This document shows positions 1-5,355 of a DNA stretch of 5,355 bases, in pieces. The notes beneath the pieces are model-generated. The model saw only the letters and a program-made list of their open reading frames with translations, searched no databases and was not told the origin of the DNA. The position numbers were made by a program, and so were the translations under genes. Each line of letters starts with the position of its first letter. The stretch's first letter is position 1. Source of the stretch: Treponema sp. (GTDB lineage Bacteria; Spirochaetota; Spirochaetia; Treponematales; Breznakiellaceae); the NCBI GenBank assembly GCA_031254175.1, contig JAIRUY010000088.1, forward strand, positions 1 through 5,355, in the 5' to 3' direction.

Positions 1-13
1 AATAATCACTTTC

Positions 14-18
14 AGGAG
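14..18 (+). promoter_or_regulatory. Ribosome binding site of the HtrA-like protease gene
   Basis: AGGAG lies 5 bases before the ATG at 24. It decides between that ATG and a second in-frame ATG at 33 (Met4), which would be 14 bases away and therefore too far. The promoter itself is outside the window. Confidence 0.8.
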
Positions 19-23
19 AAAAT

Positions 24-1526
24 ATGAATTTAATGCAAAAGCTTTCCTCAAAAAACATTCTGATTTTTAATCTGGTGCTTATCGGGGCTATTTTTGGCTT
101 TTCTATGGCTTTTTTTTCATTTTCTTGTTCTACACCCGGAGCGAGGGCACAAGCTCAGGAAAGTTCAGTAATTATTCCTGAAGACGCCATTGCCGTGGCG
201 GACAGTCTGCAGACTGTTTTTCGTTCAGTTTCTGAAAAAGTATTGCCTTCCGTTGTTGAATTAAAGACAGTTTCTGTAAGACGCCAGCAGACACCAAATT
301 TTAACGGAATCCCCTGGGAATTTTTCTTTGGTCCGCGGGATCGCAATCAGGAAGGGCAGGAACGCGAGTACCGGTCACAGGGTTTGGGTTCAGGCATAAT
401 TGTCAGGAACATAAACGGTACCTATTATGCGATTACAAATAACCATGTTATAGACGGAGCAAGTGAAATCAGGGTTGCTACAAGAGAAGGAAAAGAGTAT
501 CCGGCAGAGTTAGTAGGCGTTGACGAAAGAAAAGATCTGGCGCTGGTTTCCTTTAGAACCAATGATCATTATCCTCTGGCAACCCTTGGTAATTCTGACA
601 ATGTTTCAATCGGAGACTGGGCAATTGCAATTGGCAATCCGCTTGGAGAGCAATATTCATTTTCCGTAACAATGGGGATTGTCAGTGCGGTAGGGCGCAC
701 AGGCGGACCGGGCGGAAACATAAATGATTTTATTCAGACAGACGCTCCAATCAATTTGGGGAACTCAGGCGGCCCTCTTATAAATATCCGGGGAGAGGTA
801 ATAGGCATCAATACATGGATTGCAAGCAATGCTTCAGGCGGCGGCAATGTTGGTCTTGGATTTGCTATCCCCATCAACAATGCAAAACGTTCAATAGATG
901 AATTTATAGAAACCGGCTCGACAAGTTATGGCTGGCTGGGCGTTTCATTGGTTGAACCTGGAAGGGAGACAGCCGCCGGTCTTGGTCTTGAAAATATGAG
1001 GGGCGCTCTGGCTGTGCATGTTTTTCTTGGTTCGCCGGCCGACAAAGGCGGCATAAGACCCGGAGATTTTATTACTCATGTGAACGGCAGAGAAATAAGA
1101 AATGTCCATCAGCTTCAAATGATAATCGGCGATATTAGACCCGGCGATCTCGCCGCATTTACTGTTGTCAGGGACAGGCAGCCAAGGAACATTCAGGTAC
1201 GCATTGAAACACGCACAGATCAGCTTGCTTCGGACAACAGAAGACTCTGGCCCGGCGTTTCGGTTGCTCCGCTGACAGATCAAATCAGGCAGAGTTTACA
1301 AATTGCTGAAAATGTGACAGGGCTTTATGTGACGCAGGTTGTTTCCGGCAGCCCCGCAGATATTATAGGCATGCGTCAGGGTGATTTAATTACATCGGTA
1401 AACGGCGAGGCTGTAAATAACATTGCTGTTTTTTTCAGAGCGCTGCGTGAAAAAACATCCGAAGAATTGTGGTTTGGCATAACAAGAGGAGAAGCTTCAC
1501 TGGAATCCCTTAGATTTAAGAGATAA
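24..1526 (+). CDS. HtrA/DegP-family periplasmic serine protease with two PDZ domains
   Basis: This 500-residue protein is a serine endoprotease of the HtrA (DegP/DegQ/Do) family, which degrades or refolds damaged envelope proteins in the periplasm. Residues about 11-34 are strongly hydrophobic and act as a signal or anchor. Cleavage could follow A40-R41-A42 (signal peptidase I), or Cys35 could be lipidated through an unusual FSFSC lipobox. The trypsin-like domain covers about 60-295. The triad is visible as His141 (TNNHVI), Asp171 (ERKDLALV) and Ser248 (GNSGGPL). A long LA-type loop rich in Phe and charged residues lies at about 88-116. PDZ1 starts at about 302 (YGWLGVSL) and PDZ2 at about 409 (WPGVSVAPL), giving the protease-PDZ-PDZ order and length usual for DegP/DegQ. 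The start is set by the AGGAG at 14-18. The 3' end faces a convergent gene 3 bp away. Family call is very sure; which member (DegP, DegQ or HtrA) is not, so no symbol is given. Confidence 0.95.
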   Translation: MNLMQKLSSKNILIFNLVLIGAIFGFSMAFFSFSCSTPGARAQAQESSVIIPEDAIAVADSLQTVFRSVSEKVLPSVVELKTVSVRRQQTPNFNGIPWEFFFGPRDRNQEGQEREYRSQGLGSGIIVRNINGTYYAITNNHVIDGASEIRVATREGKEYPAELVGVDERKDLALVSFRTNDHYPLATLGNSDNVSIGDWAIAIGNPLGEQYSFSVTMGIVSAVGRTGGPGGNINDFIQTDAPINLGNSGGPLINIRGEVIGINTWIASNASGGGNVGLGFAIPINNAKRSIDEFIETGSTSYGWLGVSLVEPGRETAAGLGLENMRGALAVHVFLGSPADKGGIRPGDFITHVNGREIRNVHQLQMIIGDIRPGDLAAFTVVRDRQPRNIQVRIETRTDQLASDNRRLWPGVSVAPLTDQIRQSLQIAENVTGLYVTQVVSGSPADIIGMRQGDLITSVNGEAVNNIAVFFRALREKTSEELWFGITRGEASLESLRFKR

Positions 1527-1529
1527 AAG

Positions 1530-2153
1530 CTACACTTCAACTTTAAAGGCGGGTCTTTTTGTGCGGTTTTGCTCATATTGAAAAACATCCGCGTTAAAAC
1601 GGCGTTCAGCTTCCATGGTTGAAGGAGGCCCGTGCCCGGGCAGCACTATATAATCGCCCGGAAGGGAAAGAAGGCGGCTGCGGAGCTTGTTCATTTGCGT
1701 TGTTAATCCGTAAGTGCTGGCAGTGCTGCCCACGAGACCGGCGGTAAGAACATCACCTGTAAAAAGCATATTGTCAATCTTGTAGACCACAGAATCGGGT
1801 GAGTGTCCCGGAATAGAAATAATTTCTATCCAAAAACCCGCAATGCCGATTCTGTCACCGTCTTTTATCATGGTGGTTTTGTGATCCATTACTTTCTGAT
1901 TCATTGCGAATACTTCGGCATTGTATATGCGCTTTAATGTGCGTAATCCGCGTACGTGTCCAAGGTGTTCGTGTGTTATAAGTACGGCTTTTAGGTTAAA
2001 ATTGTTGTTCTCTATTGTTTTAAGCATGATGTTCTCCATGCTTCCGGGATCAACAATAATGGCGTCATTTTGCTGATTTTCTGCCGCATTTTCCATTCCG
2101 AGAATGTAACAATTACTGAAACCAAAAGAGCAATAATGAAAAAACAACTTCAT
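1530..2153 (-). CDS. Metallo-beta-lactamase-fold hydrolase, glyoxalase II-like, with altered metal motif
   Basis: This 207-residue cytoplasmic protein belongs to the metallo-beta-lactamase superfamily and most resembles the short glyoxalase-II-like hydrolases (YcbL type), which usually cleave thioesters such as hydroxyacyl-glutathione. Fold marks in order: IVDPG at 33-37, THEHLGH at 60-66, PGHSPDS at 115-121, FTGDVL at 131-136 and LPGHGPPST at 171-179. His61, His63, His66, His117, Asp134 and His174 stand where metal ligands are expected. The Asp of HxHxDH, normally a ligand of the second metal, is Gly65 (codon GGA). No signal peptide is seen. The gene is the second of a minus-strand pair: its ATG overlaps the stop of the pentapeptide-repeat gene as ATGA, and GGAAG lies 4 bases before the ATG (2158-2162), so translation is probably coupled. 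The fold is certain. The substrate is unknown, and the lost Asp means it may bind one metal or have changed activity. Confidence 0.88.
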   Translation of the reverse strand: MKLFFHYCSFGFSNCYILGMENAAENQQNDAIIVDPGSMENIMLKTIENNNFNLKAVLITHEHLGHVRGLRTLKRIYNAEVFAMNQKVMDHKTTMIKDGDRIGIAGFWIEIISIPGHSPDSVVYKIDNMLFTGDVLTAGLVGSTASTYGLTTQMNKLRSRLLSLPGDYIVLPGHGPPSTMEAERRFNADVFQYEQNRTKRPAFKVEV

Positions 2154-2740
2154 TTTTCTTCCATTTCAAATATTGCTTCGGCAGTATTTGAAGATTTAAA
2201 ATTTATATCTTCCAGTTTTGCCTTTGCGAAATATACCTGTTTCAAATTACAATTGGCAAAGGAAGTATCTGATAGATCAGCGCTTATGAACCGGCTGTTG
2301 TATAAATTTGAATTATTAAAAGAAGAATTAAAAATGGACGCGCCTTCAAAATTTATGTGTATTATGTCCGAACCATTGAAGTCACAATTGTGAAAATTCG
2401 CTCCCGCAAATGATAAAAATTGAATGTCGGACCGGGAAAAGTCACAGTTTACAAAACCGCCGAAATCAAAAAAACTCATCCTGATTTTTACGCCGGAAAA
2501 ATTACAGTCATAAAATGAAGTGTCCTTAAAATTGCAGCCATAAAAATGATGATTTGAAAAATCGGTGCTGTCAAAGCGCATACCGGATAAGATCATGTCT
2601 TTGATAATCATATTTTGTTCTATATATTTGCATATGCGGGTATGTTCCTGTTTTGGATTTGCCTGATGGACAAAACAAAGATTGTAGCCGGTAATGGCAG
2701 GTCTTCCGCATCCTGCGACACATGGATTTATTGTAAACAT
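2150..2740 (-). CDS. Pentapeptide-repeat protein with N-terminal Cys/His (zinc-like) module
   Basis: This is a 196-residue protein of unknown function. Residues 7-25 hold Cys7-x3-Cys11-x10-Cys22-x2-His25 with a GCGRPA/GYNLC context, which looks like a small zinc-binding module. From about 46 to 181 every fifth residue is Phe, Leu or Ile (46, 51, 56 and on to 181, 28 positions without a break), the hallmark of A(D/N)Lxx pentapeptide repeats that form a right-handed beta-helix of about seven coils. Cys79, Cys99 and Cys119 fall 20 residues apart and should stack on one face. Charges in the repeat part are mildly acidic. No signal peptide or membrane segment is seen. The ATG at 2740 is the only usable upstream start, since an in-frame TGA lies at 2756-2758 on the minus strand, but its Shine-Dalgarno is poor. 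GC is about 35% over 2161-2700 by hand count against about 48% in part of the next gene. It is first in a pair with the downstream hydrolase (ATGA overlap). Resemblance to Qnr/MfpA gyrase-binding proteins is only at fold level. Confidence 0.88.
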   Translation of the reverse strand: MFTINPCVAGCGRPAITGYNLCFVHQANPKQEHTRICKYIEQNMIIKDMILSGMRFDSTDFSNHHFYGCNFKDTSFYDCNFSGVKIRMSFFDFGGFVNCDFSRSDIQFLSFAGANFHNCDFNGSDIIHINFEGASIFNSSFNNSNLYNSRFISADLSDTSFANCNLKQVYFAKAKLEDINFKSSNTAEAIFEMEEK

Positions 2741-2754
2741 CCTGATTTCAGGAT
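2739..2754. repeat. Perfect 7-bp inverted repeat over the pentapeptide gene start
   Basis: ATCCTGA-TT-TCAGGAT is an exact dyad that includes two bases of the minus-strand start codon and the only AGG before it. As DNA it could be an operator. As RNA from the minus strand it could form a 6-bp stem with an AAAU loop hiding the start. A dyad of this size can occur by chance in 5 kb, so the function is only a suggestion. Confidence 0.4.
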
Positions 2755-2768
2755 ATCACTTTTTTATC

Positions 2769-2797
2769 TTTACAGCCAGCCCCGCACAAGATACAAT
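2769..2797 (+). promoter_or_regulatory. Sigma70-like promoter of the zinc-ribbon/murI/rsgA/mutS2 operon
   Basis: TTTACA at 2769-2774, a 17-base spacer, and TACAAT at 2792-2797 each match the sigma70 consensus in five of six positions. Transcription would start about 6-8 bases after the -10 box, that is at about 2803-2805, which is the ATG of the next gene. The promoter lies in the only intergenic space of the window and overlaps the divergent minus-strand promoter. Confidence 0.65.
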
Positions 2798-2824
2798 TAT
2801 ATTATGTGCTGGTATTGTGGTTTA
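2796..2824 (-). promoter_or_regulatory. Candidate promoter of the pentapeptide-repeat/hydrolase pair
   Basis: On the minus strand a perfect TATAAT occupies 2801-2796. The hexamer 17 bases upstream (TAAACC, 2824-2819) matches TTGACA in only three positions, so the -35 is weak. The expected start near 2789 would give a leader of about 50 bases before the ATG at 2740. The -10 shares positions 2796-2797 with the plus-strand -10, so both promoters could not be bound at once. Confidence 0.5.
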
Positions 2825-3103
2825 CCCGTAACTGACGCAGAGCCAATCGGCCGCAGCGCGCGCTGCGGTCAATGCGGAAAAGATTTGCGTTCCTGCAAAA
2901 ACTGCCGTTTCTTTTTCCCGGGTTCACGCGGCGACTGCCGTGAAACAAGCGCGGAAGGGCAGCCGGATAAAGAGCGTTCAAATTTTTGCGACTGGTTCTC
3001 TCTGGATGAAAAATACCGATCTCAAAGCGCAGGTCAGCCAAAAGAGCGTGAAAAAACTGAAAGCCATAGAGCGGCGTTCAATAATCTTTTTAATGAAAAA
3101 TGA
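2804..3103 (+). CDS. Small eight-cysteine zinc-ribbon protein
   Basis: This 99-residue protein has no assigned function. It carries eight cysteines in its first 62 residues: Cys2-x2-Cys5, Cys21-x2-Cys24, Cys31-x2-Cys34, then Cys45 and Cys62, enough for two zinc sites of the ribbon or rubredoxin-knuckle kind. The segments CWYCGLPVT, RSARCGQCGK and DLRSCKNC resemble a small conserved protein I recall from Treponema, which is memory rather than a search result. The tail (about 70-99) is charged, hydrophilic and probably flexible. ATG 2804 is chosen because the first CxxC follows it at once. An ATG at 2615 in the same frame would add residues antisense to the pentapeptide gene and has no family features. 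There is no Shine-Dalgarno before 2804, and the likely promoter starts transcription at that point, so translation may be leaderless. Its stop overlaps the murI start as ATGA. Confidence 0.85.
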   Translation: MCWYCGLPVTDAEPIGRSARCGQCGKDLRSCKNCRFFFPGSRGDCRETSAEGQPDKERSNFCDWFSLDEKYRSQSAGQPKEREKTESHRAAFNNLFNEK

Positions 3104-3903
3104 ATAACAGGCAAATACTATTTATTGATTCAGGTATGGGGGGAATTCCCTATTGTACGGCTTTTCTTAAGGAAAATCAGAAGGAGGCAGTCTGCTATCT
3201 TGCGGATAATAAAAATTTTCCTTACGGGCCGCGTGAAAAGGAAGAATTAATATCAATTCTGAATACTCTCGTTGAAAAAGCAGCAAAAAAAATAGAACCC
3301 AAAATCATTGTGCTGGCCTGCAACACAGCCACAATTGCGGCTCTTTTCTCATTGCGCCGGAACTTTCCGCAAATTCCCTTTGTCGGAACCGTTCCCGCTG
3401 TAAAACCTGCGGCAAAAGCTTCCAAAAACGGAAAGGTAGGAGTTCTTGGAACCCAGCGGACGATTGAAGAAATCTCAAGACTTAATCTTGCAAATGAGGC
3501 TTGTGAAATATTCGGAATAGCCGCGCCTGATCTGGCAGAATTTGTTGAACTGCGCCTTGATGATGCTGATGAAAAAGAAAAAATTAAGATTATAAGGAAA
3601 TATATTGATCTTTTTCGTGAAGCAAATGTTGATACCCTTGTGCTTGGCTGCACTCATTTTTTATTTCTTCTTGAAGAATTTCAGCGTGAGGCAAAACCTT
3701 TTTTTAAAATTTTTGATTCCGTCGCCGGAATTGTAAAGCGTATAGAATATCTCCTGAATGAAAAAAACGCCGCTTTACGGGCTGAAAGGGAAGACCGCCC
3801 TGTTCACCGGCTTTTGCTTACAGGTGAAGAGACATCGGGCTCTTTATGGGAGAAAAGAGCGAAAAATTTAAGTTTTGATTTTTCCATGTTAGATGAGTTA
3901 TGA
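3100..3903 (+). CDS. murI: Glutamate racemase
   Basis: This 267-residue cytoplasmic enzyme converts L-glutamate to D-glutamate for peptidoglycan stem peptides, using two cysteines and no cofactor. Visible motifs are DSGMGG at 10-15, FPYGPR at 40-45, ACNTAT at 73-78 with catalytic Cys74, GTVPAVKPA at 96-104 and LGCTH at 182-186 with the second catalytic Cys184 next to His186. TGEETSG at 241-247 fits the C-terminal substrate-side segment. Length is normal for the family. Small departures are IPYC after the DSGxGG loop and Phe-Leu where Tyr-Pro often follows GCTH. The start ATG overlaps the zinc-ribbon stop (ATGA) and has no clear Shine-Dalgarno, so translation is probably coupled to the gene before. 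Its own stop overlaps rsgA in the same way. Asp/Glu racemase relatives exist, but the motif set and size support MurI. Confidence 0.95.
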   Translation: MNNRQILFIDSGMGGIPYCTAFLKENQKEAVCYLADNKNFPYGPREKEELISILNTLVEKAAKKIEPKIIVLACNTATIAALFSLRRNFPQIPFVGTVPAVKPAAKASKNGKVGVLGTQRTIEEISRLNLANEACEIFGIAAPDLAEFVELRLDDADEKEKIKIIRKYIDLFREANVDTLVLGCTHFLFLLEEFQREAKPFFKIFDSVAGIVKRIEYLLNEKNAALRAEREDRPVHRLLLTGEETSGSLWEKRAKNLSFDFSMLDEL

Positions 3904-4871
3904 AAAACGATACGGAAATTCTGAAAGGTTTTATTCTTCGCGGTTCACGAAATGTTCTGACTGTTAAGGCTGAAACAGAAGAAGGCCATAAGGAACTTGA
4001 GTGCAGAATAAAAGGAAAAGTTTTTAAAGGGCACACAGCAAAAGAAAACGGAAAAGATTATTATAATCCCTTTGCTCCGGGAGACTGGGTCATTGTAGAA
4101 CGCCAAAAAAAGTCGGACTCTGCACTCATTCTTTCTCTGGAAGAAAGAAGAAATATTTTCAGCCGCTTTAATCAAAAAGAAGCGGCAAGCCAGCTTCTTG
4201 CGGCAAACATCGATCTTGTGCTTTGCCTCTGCACTCCGGTGTCTCCTCCTTTCAGGCCGCGTTTTCTTGACAGGGTTCTTCTGCAGGCTGATGTTGCCGG
4301 AATTGACGCTGTTGTTGTCTGCAATAAAATGGATCTTGAATATGATGACATTGATATTGATGAAAGGCTTGAAGATTTTAAGCGTATCGGCTATAAAGTG
4401 ATTTTTGTATCCGCAAAAACCGGAGAAGGCTTGAAAGAGCTTTCCGGCGAAACAGAAGGAAAAACATCGGTTTTGACAGGACAATCGGGAGTGGGGAAGT
4501 CCTGCCTCCTGAATGCATTAAAACCGGGACTTAATATCAGGGAAGGCAAACTGAATGAAAAATACGACCGCGGCGCTCACACTACTACGATGTCTTTTAT
4601 GGTGGAGCTTTCCCCTGAAACCCGCATCATTGATACTCCGGGAGTACGGCTTTTTATACCGGACGGATTAAGGGCGGAAGAACTTATTGTTCACATGAGG
4701 GAATTCGCTCCGCTTGCCGGGAAATGCAGTTTTGGAATGTCGTGTACTCACAGAACGGAAGCAGGCTGCAAAATAATGGAAGCGGTAAGCGCCGGCGTTA
4801 TTCACGAAGACCGCTATGAAAGTTTCCTGCGCATATATGATGATCTTAAAGGAAATATCAGTGATTACTGA
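3900..4871 (+). CDS. rsgA: Ribosome small-subunit GTPase RsgA (YjeQ)
   Basis: This 323-residue circularly permuted GTPase acts late in 30S ribosome maturation and checks the decoding centre in the cytoplasm. An OB-fold domain covers about 1-85. The GTPase motifs appear in permuted order: G4 NKMD at 142-145, G5 SAKTG at 171-175, G1 GQSGVGKS at 194-201, G2 threonines at 228-230 (AHTTT) and G3 DTPG at 245-248. The C-terminal zinc site is Cys276, Cys282, His284 and Cys290. All key residues are present and the length is usual. The start overlaps the murI stop as ATGA, with only a weak GATGAG-like sequence upstream. The end overlaps the mutS2 start by 11 bases. Confidence 0.96.
   Translation: MKNDTEILKGFILRGSRNVLTVKAETEEGHKELECRIKGKVFKGHTAKENGKDYYNPFAPGDWVIVERQKKSDSALILSLEERRNIFSRFNQKEAASQLLAANIDLVLCLCTPVSPPFRPRFLDRVLLQADVAGIDAVVVCNKMDLEYDDIDIDERLEDFKRIGYKVIFVSAKTGEGLKELSGETEGKTSVLTGQSGVGKSCLLNALKPGLNIREGKLNEKYDRGAHTTTMSFMVELSPETRIIDTPGVRLFIPDGLRAEELIVHMREFAPLAGKCSFGMSCTHRTEAGCKIMEAVSAGVIHEDRYESFLRIYDDLKGNISDY
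4848..4853 (+). promoter_or_regulatory. Ribosome binding site that fixes the GTG start of mutS2
   Basis: AAAGGA lies inside the end of rsgA, 7 bases before the GTG at 4861. It supports that start over the first in-frame ATG at 4924, which would remove the conserved LEYPRI segment. Confidence 0.7.
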
Positions 4872-5355
4872 CAAAGAAACATTATTGAAAAAAACCATTT
4901 TGCTTCTTGAATATCCGCGCATCATGGAAAAAGCCGCGTCTTTTGCGTTAAGCGAAGAAGCGGCGCTCCTCTTGAAAGAATCAACGCCTTTTTATGAAAC
5001 TGAAAAAGTACATGAAACAAAGAAAATTACAGAAGCGATTTTTTCACTGATAAAATCCGGCAATGACGAACCGAAGGCATGGCTTCCTTCAATAGGTTTT
5101 CTTCTTCCAAAAATGGAAGTTTCCGGAATTGTTCTGGATTTGGATGAAGTTCTGGCTATCGGGCTTTTTGTTGAACGCGCGGCAGATTTGCGGAAATGGA
5201 TAATGAAAGACCGGACAGGCAGGGAAACAGAAAGTCCGGGCAGACAGACGCTGCTTGCCATGCTTAACCATGAAAACTTTTCAGACTGTAGCCCTGCCAC
5301 TGATGAGATTTTTAAAATAATAGACAGGGACGGCAATCTTCGCGACCTTCCGGCG
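4861..5355 (+). CDS. mutS2: MutS2 family protein, N-terminal part (runs off the window)
   Basis: The reading frame is open from GTG 4861 to the window edge, 165 codons, about one fifth of a usual MutS2 (near 780 residues). It is an ATPase related to MutS: in Bacillus it recognises collided ribosomes (RqcU), and in other bacteria it limits recombination. The family start is clear from LEYPRI at 16-21, followed by an alpha-helical stretch like the MutS core, and from IIDRDGNLRD at 153-162, matching the D..G.LRD segment just before the region that leads to the ATPase. The Walker motifs and C-terminal Smr domain would lie beyond the edge, so their presence cannot be checked. The start overlaps the rsgA end by 11 bases in another frame and is supported by AAAGGA at 4848-4853. 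Truncation is due to the window, not to a lesion. Confidence 0.88.
   Translation, partial: MITDKETLLKKTILLLEYPRIMEKAASFALSEEAALLLKESTPFYETEKVHETKKITEAIFSLIKSGNDEPKAWLPSIGFLLPKMEVSGIVLDLDEVLAIGLFVERAADLRKWIMKDRTGRETESPGRQTLLAMLNHENFSDCSPATDEIFKIIDRDGNLRDLPA

Noticed and set aside
945..1283. 112-codon open frame antisense to the protease gene
   Set aside because: It is a shadow of the PDZ1-coding region with no domain, no ribosome site and no neighbours in its frame.
1449..1590. GAAAAACATCCG-like sequence seen near 1449 and again near 1579
   Set aside because: Two short copies in coding sequence of unrelated genes, with no arms, spacing or further copies to support a repeat element.
1630..1643. 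GC-rich palindrome-like run within the hydrolase gene
   Set aside because: It encodes the conserved PGHGPP segment, is inside the gene and is not followed by a T-run, so it is not a terminator.
2070..2393. 107-codon plus-strand frame across the hydrolase and pentapeptide genes
   Set aside because: It overlaps two well-supported genes on the other strand and encodes nothing recognisable.
2340..2640. Periodic 15-base pattern in the pentapeptide gene, considered as a DNA repeat or CRISPR-like array
   Set aside because: The period comes from five-residue protein repeats; the DNA units are not identical and there are no spacers.
2615..2803. Longer zinc-ribbon frame starting at ATG 2615
   Set aside because: The added 63 residues are antisense to the pentapeptide gene, cross its promoter, and show no family signal; the first CxxC begins directly after ATG 2804.
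3945..4484. 179-codon open frame antisense to rsgA
   Set aside because: It lies entirely within a gene with every GTPase motif intact, and its Phe/Ile/Lys-rich product has no recognisable domain.
4992..5336. 114-codon frame antisense to mutS2
   Set aside because: The plus strand reads as the MutS2 N-terminus with family motifs; the antisense product is a Ser-rich shadow.

Overview
The window is a compact stretch of bacterial chromosome, most likely from a spirochaete related to Treponema. That placement is an inference from recognised protein families: the small Cys-rich protein with a CWYCGLPVT/RSARC/DLRSCKNC pattern is a type I associate with treponemes, and the signal region of the protease is ambiguous in a spirochaete-like way. 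No search could be run. Nearly all of the sequence is coding; the only real intergenic space is a 63-bp divergent promoter region (2741-2803), and there is no non-coding gap over 300 bases. I see no tRNA, rRNA, CRISPR array, insertion sequence or phage gene.

Layout. (1) 24-1526 (+): an HtrA/DegP-type protease with an intact His141/Asp171/Ser248 triad and two PDZ domains, preceded by a good Shine-Dalgarno. (2) Convergent to it, with 3 bp between the stop codons, is a minus-strand pair: a pentapeptide-repeat protein with an N-terminal Cys/His cluster (2740-2150), whose stop overlaps by ATGA the start of a glyoxalase-II-like metallo-beta-lactamase-fold protein (2153-1530). The latter has Gly in place of the Asp of the HxHxDH metal motif. 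(3) Divergent from that pair is a plus-strand operon: a 99-residue eight-cysteine zinc-ribbon protein (2804-3103), glutamate racemase murI (3100-3903), ribosome-assembly GTPase rsgA (3900-4871) and the 5' end of mutS2 (4861 to the window edge). Consecutive genes overlap by 4, 4 and 11 bp.

How they work together. The plus operon joins supply of D-glutamate for cell wall to two factors that act on ribosomes (RsgA in 30S maturation; MutS2 in collided-ribosome sensing in Bacillus and in DNA transactions), with an uncharacterised zinc protein at its head. The divergent region carries two back-to-back sigma70-like promoters whose -10 boxes share two base pairs. The plus promoter places its expected start on or next to the A of the zinc-ribbon ATG, so that mRNA may be leaderless. 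A 16-bp perfect dyad covers the start of the pentapeptide gene. I found no clear evidence of an entirely new system; the most unusual points are the altered metallo-beta-lactamase site, the shared divergent promoter, and the two poorly characterised Cys-rich proteins encoded back to back.
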